From NCBI GenBank assembly GCA_030704615.1, contig CM060731.1, positions 45,572,001 through 45,636,000 on the forward strand: a stretch of DNA of 64,000 bases, written 5' to 3'. The position numbers and the translations under genes are program-made. The notes under the pieces are model-generated. The model searched no databases. It saw only the letters and a program-made list of their open reading frames with translations, and was not told the DNA's origin. Below, piece after piece: positions 43,901 to 54,853 of this stretch. The stretch comes from Takakia lepidozioides. Its lineage: Eukaryota; Streptophyta; Takakiopsida; Takakiales; Takakiaceae. Position 1 is the stretch's first letter, and each line of letters begins with the position of its first letter.

Positions 43901-46900
43901 CGCTCTGTCCAACACTTGTCATGTTAACATCTGTTGTTGGTGGCTCACAGTTAACAGAAACAAACCAGGAAATCCCCTACAACAAAACAATAGTCGAAGA
44001 GTACTTGGAGTGATCTTTTTTTATGTGCGAGTTTCCTGTTATGCATTGTTGACTAGGGTTGTGCAAGCAGGGGTTGAAACTGGCACAACATTGAACGTAA
44101 GTGGGGAAGGTGGAGAAGGATCTAGAGGCATTCGGCCTGGAAATTTGTTACTTCAAATAAAGGTTAGTTTTCCCCTGTTCTATATATTGCAGGCCTCCAT
44201 CTCCTGCCTTCATGCTATCCTATGCCACAACTTAGTCAAATGAATGGTCCATCTTCATCTTTATGGCTCCACATGTCTCAAGCTGCAGATAGCATGTGAC
44301 ATATTTCACAATCCTCCAAATACATCTGATTGAATCTTCAGCCCTTCAAAGCTTGTGTGATTTTGGGGCCGCTCTCGACCAAGTTTGGGTTTGTGAATTG
44401 GTAGCATGAAGTAGAAGTCTGGCTGATTACATTGCCTCCAAAAATTTGTAGCCTTCAGCTGTTAAAAATTTGTAGCTGGTGTAAGTTATAGGGACCCTTG
44501 TCATCAAACAATTTCTATAATGGGCCTCGTTGTGCAGGTAAAAGGTGACTCGGTATTTAAAAGGGAGGGAGCTGACATTCATGTTGATGCCAATATCAGT
44601 GTCTCGCAGGCAATTTCCAGTCCTTGGCCTCTGCACATGGCATCGTCTGGCAGAAGATTATATCTCTGTCTGTTTATTCACAGACTAGCGTCTGGATATG
44701 TTTGGGTTTTACAAGTAAGTCTCAGTATATCCAAATTGAAGCTTGCTCTAGTCGTAATTGGTGGAGAGGTGCCCCTTTCGTGGGATTGTGCAGGCCATCC
44801 TGGGTGGGCAAGTGCAAGTACCCACTTTGACAGGCGATGTTGCGCTCAAGGTTAGGGTCTCCTCATCTTTGTGGTCATGTGACAGCAGAGTGCAGTGACT
44901 CCTTTCCACCCAGCCCACCCCCCCATTTACCTATCCCTCCCCCACTCTCTCTCTCTCTGTCTAGTGATCTTAAGTGGCAGTGGGGTAGTCAAGAGATCCC
45001 GGTCCTCCCTTCCTACACTTACCTGGGCGTTGAGTTCTCCTCCAATTGTAATTGGGATGCACATATCCGGAAAGTTGTTCAAACTGGCAAGGGCAAAGCT
45101 CTGGGGCTCACTAAATTTTTCCACTGCAGAGGGGTCAACTCTGAGGTTAAGAAAACCATGTTTTGTCGCGTTATTAGACCTGCCTTGGAGTACGGATCTG
45201 CTATATGGGTTGATAACTCCAACCAGGCTTCTAGAATCCATTCAAGTGGGGGTGCTTAAGGAGTGTATGTCAGCATGCTCCAAAACAGCCAATGTGGCTG
45301 TTCGGGGTGAGTTTGGCATTCCGTCCTTAAGCTCCCGACGAGATGAATTCAAGGTCAGATGGTGGGGTCAGCTGCAACATATGTCCAACACCAGATATCC
45401 TAAGTTAATCGACTCTATATCTTGGAAACAGGACTGCCCTGTCAAACAGGCTAAGTCCTGGCAGAAGAGAGTAGAAGAGATCCTCAAGGACCTGGACCTG
45501 GATCCACAAGTCTTGACCCTGCTGGATAAATCTGACATAGAGGCTGTAGTGTCCTCAGCCATGTCTGTTGCCATGAGATTGTCTGATGAAAATGAAGTTA
45601 GGCAGAAAACTTCCCTGACTTGTTTCCAGTCTGTGACATGGGGGAGGACATCTTGGATGACCTCAAGGGTCTACCCACTCTCGGAACTAGACTGAAATTT
45701 AAACTCAGGGCAGGAAGCCTACCTTTGAACAGCAAACAGAAGCAGAGAGGAAAGGGAGAGTGCAATTGCCCGTTGTGTGGGCAATCTGAAGACAGTATTC
45801 ATTTTCTGATACACTGTCCGGGGTTCTCTCACCAAAGAGACGCTCTCTTCAAATCTATTAAGGGTATTGTGCCTGTAGCCCTGTTTACCAACTTTGAAAG
45901 TCTCGAGGAGAGCCAAAAGCCCAGGCCCTCCTGAGGCCTAGTTTTTGGGCAAATCACACACAGCAGATTGATGCTTGTGTGAAGGGATTTCTAGAGGATA
46001 TCTGGAAAACCCGGATTAATTCTATATATGGAGGTAAGTCTTACTACCAACGTCAGCCCCTGACAGAGGTAGGTTCTGTCCCTTTTGTTCCCGCTCAAAC
46101 TGGGCGCGGGGTCAATGGCCACAAGGCTACGGCAAACAACGTCTTATGAGTACAATCTCTCTCTGTCTAGTTCCCAAGTTTTCTTTGGATTTTGTAGTTT
46201 TACTCTTTGTTTTCTGTGGTTCTCCATCGTTCTACTTGTGTCCCTTGGGTCCAAAGGATGTAGTAAATTTCCCTCTATCTTCTTTCTTTCTGCTTGTCTC
46301 TCTTTTTGACAACATATTTCCAATGTTTCTGCCATCTTTAATCCACCTCTGAGGTCAACCTTACAGAGATGTCCGAAATGGCTCACCATCTGCAAGGATC
46401 TCTGGAGGACACAGGTGCAACGAACATAGGGACCTGAACAGCAGCTCTTAACTCCCTGCAATTCCACAAGGAGACTTTCCTCGTTGTCAGGGACAGCTGG
46501 CTAGAATCTGTGCTGTCTATAGCACCCAGGAAGTAGAGACCAGAGACAGATTACCATTTCTTGTTCTCCTGTCCTGCACAGTATTGGATCCGAAGCAGAT
46601 ACTATTGTCTCTTTAGATATTCCCAGTCTTTGGTAGAGGCCTTTACCTTTGAGGACCTAAAGTGCCCAGCAGCCTCCATGCCTGAGGCATTTCATCTTTG
46701 TGCATCATTGGATGTTTGCTGAAGATGGTTTTTCTATATTTTCCTACTGGCACTCAGGGCTCCCTTTGGAATTCTTTTTGGCACTCTATTTCTCTCTCTT
46801 TGAGAAATGCACCGGCCTCAACCAGGAAATCTAAACCAAAGAACACTTCTTCTTTTATTGCCCTCTATAATATGAGATCTGTGGGAGATTCAACTGTCTA

Positions 46901-48163
46901 TTGCGTTGAACCCAATCTCACTCAAGTTTTCCACTATGAGGATCAGAAATGCTTGGCAGCTTATCTGCATGAGGCCTTGATCCTGAAGCAATTCCTTGAG
47001 CAGTAGTTGCTTTTGGGCTCTTTTGGCCTCGGTTTTGTCTCTTCTTTCTTGTTTCTCCCTTTTGTCCCAGAAGCTCTTTGAGCTTTCCGCGGACATTATA
47101 AAGTTCCATTTCATGGCTCAAATCAGGTTAGCACTGTTTCTTCCTGGCAAGGTTGCTTGCTTATAGATCAAAGCAACAATGCTCCTAAAATGTAACTGTG
47201 TTTGGTTGCAGATTCGGGCAGGCACACAGCCTAGTCAGAGACTCGTTTTAAGGGGAAAAGGTAATATTTTTATTCCAGTTCCATGAAGATGAGATTTTCC
47301 TGTTTCTCACAGATGGCTTCATATTTTGGGCGGTGATACTGTATCGAGGTTATGAAGAGTTTTCCCGTACAACATCAAGCAAATTGATGGCCTGTGTTGG
47401 GAGGGTGGCTCTATGGTCTATGATGAAATTGAGGGCATGAACAGCAGTGCTGTCATGAACATTGCAGTTGTATGTCTATCCAATCCATACATCCAACATT
47501 TCCTGTGTCTGGATGCTCAACGGTGATGCACTAGCACTTATTAGCAGTTCTGGCAGAGTTAGCACCCCAGGGGACTATTGCCTGTGTAGATCATAACCTA
47601 CAATTGCAGGCAACAGTCAATAAGTGTATTTATTCTTGGTTTGATGAGACATTGCAAAGGCTGTCACACTGTAGTGGATATGCATCCCCTGGCATGGAAA
47701 TTGGCAGTTGTCTAACAGAGTGATGGCTACTCCACTGTCCAAACTTCTCTTAGATCTGTCAAACTATTTGGAAATGTCTGACAAATTTTTGCTACAGGTA
47801 TCAAACTGCTCAACTCAAAGCAGTACGGTGATCAGTACGTGCATGTTACCGTTAACATCCCTAAGTATGTTATCACCAGTTTCCTGCCTGTTTTGTTGGC
47901 CTCTAGTTTGTGAGATTTCTATAGCTCTGCTATTCTGACTAGGATTGCTGAAGTCAGTTGTCTTGTAACATCATTTCTGTCCCTGAAAACATCCTTCAAC
48001 TTCTTTGAGCAGTCGCTATCCTGTGCTGGTCTTGGCTTCTCTTTCTAGGGTTATTGAAGATCTTATTGGTGGTGAATATGCAGAAATATTAGTGAACGGC
48101 AGCGAAGGTTGATGGAAGAGTTTTCTAAGGAGGACAGCGGGGAAGTCGAAAATGCTGCTGAAG
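40938..48163 (+). CDS. Type I DnaJ/Hsp40, mitochondrial type (15 visible exons)
   Basis: Exons: 40938-41026, 41189-41272, 41633-41671, 41984-42124, 42417-42467, 42599-42686, 42875-42939, 43146-43217, 43814-43886, 44071-44162, 44538-44609, 44794-44850, 47212-47260, 47798-47864 and 48084-48163. All phases agree, giving 373 residues. Domains in order: J domain with HPD (AEKDLYDTLGVSKGAS, KEHHPDLNKG), a Gly/Pro-rich linker, then four CxxCxGxG zinc-finger motifs (CETCNGTG, CPTCGGKG, CPTCGGSG, CRACGGTG). The substrate-binding C-terminal domain follows (GVETGTTLNVSGEG, REGADIHVDA, PTLTGDVALK, GDQYVHVTVNIP). It is a co-chaperone that stimulates Hsp70 ATPase, and it resembles the plant mitochondrial GFA2/Mdj1 group. 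The 5' exon is uncertain; a stop is reached at 48291-48293 if the next acceptor is CTTCAG at 48288. A LINE lies in the 2.36-kb twelfth intron. Confidence 0.88.
44610..44793 (+). other. Probable GC-AG intron in the DnaJ gene
   Basis: The exon coding VKGDSVFKREG...SVSQ ends CAG|GCAATT, and the next exon (AILGGQVQ) follows TGTGCAG. No GT donor preserves the frame at this junction, and family alignment (SVSQ-AILGG) requires exactly this joint. Confidence 0.6.
44950..44965. repeat. Target-site duplication, left copy
   Basis: TCTCTCTCTGTCTAGT is repeated exactly at 46156-46171. It is partly simple CT repeat, but the GTCTAGT end makes chance identity unlikely. Confidence 0.7.
44966..46155 (+). mobile_element. 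5'-truncated LINE in a DnaJ intron
   Basis: The coding remnant begins DLKWQWGSQEIP in one frame and continues as TYLGVEFSSNCNWDAHIRKV, KTMFCRVIRPALEYGSAIW, then after frame changes VRWWGQLQHMSNTRYPKLID. It ends in CNCPLCGQSEDSIHFLIHCP, a CCHC knuckle typical of the C-terminus of plant non-LTR reverse transcriptases. A 3' tail ending TTATGAGTACAA follows. Only the last ~350 codons of ORF2 are present and the frame is broken, so it is dead. A perfect 16-bp duplication flanks it. Its 3' 0.43 kb matches the insertion at 13598-14051. Confidence 0.82.
46156..46171. repeat. Target-site duplication, right copy
   Basis: TCTCTCTCTGTCTAGT is identical to 44950-44965. Confidence 0.7.
46172..47211 (+). 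other. Remainder of the LINE-bearing DnaJ intron
   Basis: The stretch has only short ORFs. It ends at the acceptor GGTTGCAG before exon 47212. Confidence 0.6.
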
Positions 48164-48994
48164 GTACTGGATAAAATTCAGCTTTCCCTGGGTACATGTA
48201 GCCAATGGAGTTACTTGCAGCAAGGACCAACGTAGCTTTTAATCTACCACAGTGAATTGGGCCTGCCTCCCTATGTGCATATCTTCAGGGTAAGTGATGT
48301 GCTCCTTCAACATGCCGTTTGTCAAGTAAAACATCTTTATGATGGATACCAATGCACCACAATGTACTTTCTGGGTGTCCATTATAAAAGGTTGATTATG
48401 CAATATTAGCAGGCTTGAGTTATTCTAGTCTGTATTTCACCTCAACCCCACATGTTCATGGCATTCCTACCTCTTTCTCTTTGGCTGTTGACTGGGCCTG
48501 TAGTCATGCTCCTCTCAATCTGTAAACACTTAATTGCGTGTTAGTTTCTATCATCACACTCATCTTCTTTACACCAGTAAGTCCTAAACTCGTATGTGCA
48601 GTCATAGCAAAGATGGACAGTAATTTGTTTGTCCCAGTGGTGGAGAAGCTATGTTTGGTAGTCATGCTTCGGCAACTTCTGAGGAAATTCTGTTTGATGC
48701 TCTACTTGCGAAGTACCCCATTCATACAGCTCTGACAGACTTATAACTGCATACTATCCAAACTGTGGGAAATATATACAGGTACACAGAGTTATTTGGC
48801 TAGCCAATTGTTCATCTAGCTACTTGGTATGAGGCAGGCATGCTTAGATTTAGGAGAGCTGATAAGAGGGAGAAATTTTGCTGTATGTTTGTAGATATGA
48901 ACGTAGGTAGGAGGTTTTGTTTTTCAAGACACCTGACTCAGCAGTGATGTCAATTACACCCTCTACGCTATTCTTTGGCTACTGCTGTCTACAA
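48164..48994. other. 3' flank of the DnaJ gene
   Basis: It includes a possible last acceptor (48288) with an immediate stop. No other coding sequence is clear. Confidence 0.35.
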
Positions 48995-49142
48995 GTGACA
49001 ATCACAGGATATATACAGCAGGGGCGTGGGATGGAAGCTTTGGAGATCTATGAGCAAATGATAATGGAAGGGGTGAAGACCAACCTGATCACGATCATTT
49101 GCATTTGCCATGCATGTGCGAGCCTGGCAGCCCTAAAGAGGT
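48995..49142 (+). pseudogene. PPR repeat relic
   Basis: One frame reads ITGYIQQGRGMEALEIYEQM, then IMEGVKTNLITIICICHACA and SLAALK. This is a single P/L unit of the same subfamily as the 20-22 kb gene, with no flanking PPR sequence. Confidence 0.75.
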
Positions 49143-50469
49143 CCATGGCATACTGGTAGCTGCGGTCACACAAGCATGTGTCACCCTAACCAAGATCACC
49201 AACCTTCACATACCCTTGCCATCATTCCTTAAGATAGAATTGGAACCAGATGCAGTCATCACATATATGGTTCCATTCTTCCCAGGGACGCCAAAATTAC
49301 ATCACAGAAAGAGGCACCCTGCTCTGAGTTAAACTTCAGCATGTAGGCACTCTGGTTCAAATCTCATGATGGCTCTGGAAGATGCTGACATGCGCAACAG
49401 CTGCATGTTTAGTATGGAGAGATCATGAATGGAGAAGCTCATGGGAAAGACTATGTGACTTTGACCAACGCTTACTCAGAACTATTTTGACATGGAGGCC
49501 AGTGCTAGATTCTAGTATATACCTTCACAAATTTCAAAAAAATCTTATCTGGTTGGTCATTGGGTACCAAACTTCTTGTTCTCAAACCTCAGTCGCGAGC
49601 AACTATTGTGGTATTTCAAAACTGCATTATGATTAAGTATATGCAAAAAATTATGCCTCAAGCTGATTCACAACTTAGTTTGACTGTAACCAGCGCCGTG
49701 CGGCTCAGGGTTGCTGCCTACACTGGGCGAGATCACTATCCATAGAAAGAACAGATAATTCATGTGAAGCACTCCTCTGTGGGCTACTAGTTCACACGAT
49801 TATTGAACATGAACTTCGTGACTGGATAGATCCACCGAATAAGGTAGGCTGTCCTATCACCAAAACTGGTCCTTACACCAACACCCATGAATGAGGGGCT
49901 GTAGCGTACAAAGGAGGGACTAATGTTTGTGTCAGACTAACAGTAAGTTTATCAACCTGGCAGTAAGTTCCTCAACCTGCTTGTGCAATTCAACACTATT
50001 CCAAAAGTGTCTGGATATGCTTCAATCTCTCCTGATACTGCAGTGGGATTGGAAAAAGGTCCACTCCAGTTGTATGCGGGCCATCAAATAAGGCTGACAG
50101 AGGTTAAATAGGCATTTGGGTGTAGTTAGTATTATCCCCTACATCAACTATGAGCAACTGAACATGATTAATATCCACAGCCAGCTTCTTCACCCCTGCA
50201 CAATAGTATGTTAAACCAACAATAGAAGCTTGTTTAAAAACTCAAATTGGAGTGTAAGATAAAGTTTAATAACATAGTAGCTGACCGCGCTCAAATTTTA
50301 CTTGCTTAGCTAGTACAGCATCTATCCAGTCCAGACCCCAGAAATTACATTCTGTAAAGCTCTTTCATAGACAGCGGCAGACAAAGACTCCACATTGTGC
50401 CTGTCAGAAACAGCAGTTACAAAGTTCATCTTAGGTATTGACAATTGAAGTTCCTTCAAGTAGACATTC
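49143..50469. other. No gene seen
   Basis: This is AT-rich intergenic sequence with short ORFs only. Confidence 0.45.
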
Positions 50470-51618
50470 ACAACCTGTTAACTACCACTTACTAGATGGC
50501 AGCCTACCGTGGGTATATAGAAATGGAATGAGTTCAACAAGCAGCCCGGGGAAAGAATTATGACAAACTGTATGGGAGAGGAAACCTGCACTTGACATGA
50601 GCCAATCAGTGTCCCGAAGTTCCTTTGAACTGAATGGGATATTGAAGCTGTAAACTCAGGATTTTGGGCACTGAAAATCTGGTTGACTGCCTGCACCAAA
50701 TGAGATGTTTGCAGGGCCCACCAAGAGGTTCAAGGTTGTTTTGATATCCTTGAAGCGCAAGGCTTGGGACATACTGCATAATGAAATCTCAGCATGTGCA
50801 GAGACACTTGTTATGTGTTCTTGAGCTGTATAGGTACACATGGTATTGAGGTTGCAAAAAGTATCTTAAAGGTGCTGATATTCAAAAGCTGAACGCCGGC
50901 CCATCTGGAGTTAACCCACCTCTTGCACCATCAATCGACCACCTCCCATACTCCTAAGCTCCAGAAGAATCCATGTTTGAAATGATCTGCAACTTCACAG
51001 GACAGACATCACCAGCTATTTGTACTCCATAATATTAGGCAAAGCCCTGCATTGATTTGGGGTTTGTTATATAAGAGACATGAACCTTCCCCATGGTTGG
51101 TGTTTGAAGAATGAGAAGGGGTATGTAACCCCATGGTTCCTTTCATAAAAACAGAGCTCGTGGCTCCTTGTGTAGAAAGCATCATCAGTGCAAATGCTAG
51201 AGCTGATGATGGAAAAGGGTGGTGAAGGTGTATGGCATACCTTGCTAGAGAAGTCAATGAGATGTGACTACCGGGAATGTGTGAAGTCATCCACATTCGT
51301 GGAGGTGTTGCCGGGCAATGCCACATAGTGTCCACCCCAATAGCTATATGTTTCCATGCCGTTGGTCTCTCCACAGTATTTTCCTGTACCCACGGAAATT
51401 TGTGAATCGTATCAGAGGACCAGAGTACTCCGAGAACAGAATTTCTCATCACACAGAAATATCTGTGTGAATGAAATGACATAAACCCGCTTGTTTTGCT
51501 TAAACTCTGCTTTGCTCCTCACTGTAACCCATGACCCACTATAAGCCGCAGCATCAGGAAGTTCAGACACCATGTCGCTGCTGAAGAAATATCCATTTTC
51601 TGATACAAAGTCCGGCAT
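50470..51618 (-). CDS. Candidate exons of an unrecognised gene
   Basis: Minus-strand stretches read like protein. 51618-51490 includes PDFVSENGYFFSSDMVSELP and SGSWVTVRSKAEFKQNKR, ending near a GT. 51383-51255 (acceptor GTACAG) includes KYCGETNGMETYSYWGGHYV and ALPGNTSTNVDD but meets a TAG. 50700-50580 includes QIFSAQNPEFTASISHSVQR. I cannot place them in a family. At least one stop is in frame, so this may be a pseudogene or misjoined exons. Confidence 0.25.
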
Positions 51619-52438
51619 GTTCTCATCACAAACTGACCCTCTTCAGGACCATCAACAACATAGTCCCTGCACCTCCGTTCAGCAAATCTTGAGGCTGAGC
51701 CTAAAGCCCGAGCCCTGTTGATTCCTAGTTGCTGGGCAACTCAAACAAAGCAAATTGTGTGACAGGCTTTCTAGGGGAAATCTGGGAAGCCCAACTATTA
51801 AGAGGTACTTTGACCTATGGAGGCTAGAAGCGAATGTGTACCAGGGCTGTTATCACTTCAAACTCCTGGCCAGCCATGAGCAGTTTGAAGCCATCCACTC
51901 AACACACTTGTCACTGGCTGCCAACCGAACAAGTGAGTCAGAAAATGCATACTGTTGGACTCATGCAAATGGGAACAGCACTAACTACCACAGGCTGCCA
52001 CTTAAATATCCCATTGCCTATTGGAGCTCCCATGTAGCACACCTTTACCCATGCATCAAATGGTTTTCTCACGCACAATGATGACAGCCTCTGGGTTGTG
52101 TTGTCTCACAGTCAGCAGTCCTGAGTGCCATCTTACTCTTATTAATGTCCCAAGCCAGAACCAAGAGTAAACACAGTGCAGAGATAGTGACTCCAAACTT
52201 GGATTTGAAAAGCAATGAACAGAAGAGAGTGGACTTAACCTTGTGAGGTGAAGTGTCAGGACTTTATCATATATAGCAGTGACTAGCTGCTACCACTCCC
52301 CACTGCTGAATATGTACACACATGATCACAACACATGCATATGTCTTTAGAAGTATCCTTGCACAGAGTTTCTGATTAACTTCCGGGGATACAGATGTTA
52401 CTTGCCAGTTTTGATTCTACTTCCAGCCATCCCTTCAT
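51619..52438. other. No gene seen
   Basis: Short ORFs only. Confidence 0.4.
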
Positions 52439-52692
52439 CAGGACCAACCTGTACTTAAGAGGTGGCTGGGTATCTCCAGACCCCCAGAAGCTGGGCTCAC
52501 TACACAATGTAAACCCTCCAGTATATCCACAGCATGACCAAATGTCCCTGGGCGATCACCTCAGGACAACCTGTACTTCATAGGTGACTGGTTATCTCCA
52601 GACTCCAGACCGCCAGAAGCTGGGCTCACTACACAAGGTAAACCCTCCAGTATATCTGGATTTGTCCACAGCATGACCAAATGTCCCTGGGC
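52439..52692. repeat. Two-copy direct repeat of about 125 bp
   Basis: CAGGACCAACCTGTACTT...GAAGCTGGGCTCACTACACAA...CAGCATGACCAAATGTCCCTG occurs twice in tandem (from 52439 and from about 52561). The second copy has two small insertions. Confidence 0.8.
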
Positions 52693-53299
52693 CATGTGCT
52701 CAGAGATGTAACACTACAACAATTTACCGTAACTTGGGATTCAGAATATTGGGAAAATCACCTCAGGCTCCACATCATGCTTTGCACTGTAATTAGCAAT
52801 TGCAAGTGGACTACAAAGCTACATGATTCCAGCTCTTTCTGCAGGAGAATCTACATGAGGGACCATGTAGCAAAGTTCCCATGTCCCTCTAGCTGACCTC
52901 ATGAGGTCTAATCAAATTCAAGAACACCATATGGACAAGAAACAATGCACCTACTGAGCGGTAAGGAGGCCACCATTCCTTGTTGTCTTCACATGTCCTT
53001 AGAAGCAACAAGAAACTGCTACCATTTTGCACACCATTCCACCACAATTTTGCCAAATATGCACAGCAACATTTGGTCATGACTCAAGCGTTGCCTTCCC
53101 ACAGGAGTCATGGCCCACATTCTGCTCACTTCCCACCCTCCCCCTCCCCCTTTCTAAAACTGAACCCAAGTGACCATGCTTAGCAACGTTGTTAAAGGCC
53201 TACCTTGGAGTAAGCATCTGCAGTGTGGCATGCCAACTCCAACCATGCCAAAATTTTAGAATCCATTCAACTTTCCACTCGTGCCGGGCATACCCTGCA
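52693..53299. other. No gene seen
   Basis: Short ORFs only. Confidence 0.4.
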
Positions 53300-54530
53300 A
53301 TTATCCCATTCCATGACACCACAATAATCAGCTTGTCACTGTGGTGGCAAAAAACAAATTCCTTTTGCTACTCCCCCATATCATGTAATAAAAAACGCGT
53401 GTCAGGCACATACCCAGCTTCCTTCATCTGCCCAGACAATTTTCCTCGGCTCAGCATGGATTGCCACAATTTTTGTCATCTACAACGAGGGAGTGCATCC
53501 TGTTGGCAACCTCAATGCAGCGGCGACCTGGGTCCTAACACCTCTGAGTTGTATCGTTTTTCTAACCTTTGCAGTATCGTCCCACCTGCCAAGTGTTCAT
53601 CCCACTTGAGATTAGATGTTGCTTGCTCATAAGCCTCCAAGGCCTTCATCCCGCACCCATGCTGTGATGAATGCATTCCAGGACACCACATCTTGTTCGG
53701 CCATATTGTCGAACACTCCCTTTGCATCCTTTGATGCACCCACATTCGGCATCCATGTTCATCAGGGCAGTGTTCAGGATGACATCTGGTACAACTCCAG
53801 CTTTGACAATGTCACCGTGGACCATGGACCTCCTTGCCCTCTTCCAGGGCTGCCAAGCTCATACCCGCATAGCAAACACACATGAACGTGAGATTCCTTC
53901 CAATTGTTGTTGGGCCTCCATATGACAACCATGCTGGCCATATCCTGCGAGCACTGTGTTACAGAACACCATGTCTAGTTCGGCCATATTGTCCAACAGT
54001 CCCTTTGCATCATTGATGAACCCACATTTCACATACATGTCCACCAGGGTAGGTGTTCAGAATGACATCTGGTACAATTCCAGCTTTGATGATGTCACCA
54101 TAGACCTCTTGCCATTTGCAGGGTTGCCAGGCTTGTACACACATTTGCACAAATGCAAATGAATGTGATGTGGTTGGGGCTTCACCCCTTCCTGCAACAT
54201 TTGCTCAATGGTGTCCAAAGTCTCGATCCAACCCCCATGCCGCCCATATCATGTAATCATGGCACCCCCAAGACACCACATCTTGTTCGGCCATATTCTT
54301 GATGCACCCACATTTGGCACAAGGGCTGTGTTCAGAATAATAAATTTTACAATTCCAGCTTTGAGGATGTCACCAAGAACCTATTTTCCCTTTCCCAGGG
54401 CTGCCAGGTTCGCAGCAAACATACGTGTTGTGGTTGGGACTCACCCCTTCCCGCATCATTTGCTCATATCTGTCCAAAAGCATTCCTCCAACACCTACGC
54501 TTGGTAAATCCTGCCAACATTGTATTCCAC
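53300..54530 (-). pseudogene. Heavily decayed PDF-type PPR-DYW gene copy
   Basis: Reading the minus strand from 54530 to 53300, PPR pieces follow one another with many frameshifts: KQMMREGVSPNHNTYVC, FDNMAELDMVF and NALDTMAEQDVVSWNAF-like. The E+ region (GRRCIEVANRMHSLVVDD-like, 53540-53460) and the start of the DYW domain (HSDKLIIVVSWNG-like, near 53340) come last. The E domain and central repeats are largely deleted. It belongs to the same subfamily as the genes at 20, 26.9 and 33.9 kb. Confidence 0.7.
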
Positions 54531-54853
54531 ATGAATATAACCCACATTCTATTCCTGCTCTTGTGGATGCAATGACATTACTCCGCTTGCTTTGCTTGAC
54601 CTCTCCTTTGCTTCGCAGCTCAGTAATTGCCCTCAAGTTGAATCTCTTAGGGTCTGAACTCCTGCGAAAAGAACAGAAATGAAAAGAAAAGAAACTCCTC
54701 AAGAGTGTCGCCAGCCAACATGGTTTCCTCCCAAGAACCTGGATAACTGATGGCGTGTTGTTTGTATAAGACAAACATGCTTGTGAATGTGCATATCATT
54801 TGCCTCCAAGGAAATCGAAGTGGAAGTGGTAGTTATAAAGTATGGAGAATGTT
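54531..54853. other. 3' flank of the giant gene
   Basis: No coding sequence is recognised. Confidence 0.45.

Noticed and set aside
48604-48735. Possible last exon of the DnaJ gene after 48600
   Set aside because: The reading is not recognisable as a DnaJ C-terminus, and a stop is already reached with the acceptor at 48288.
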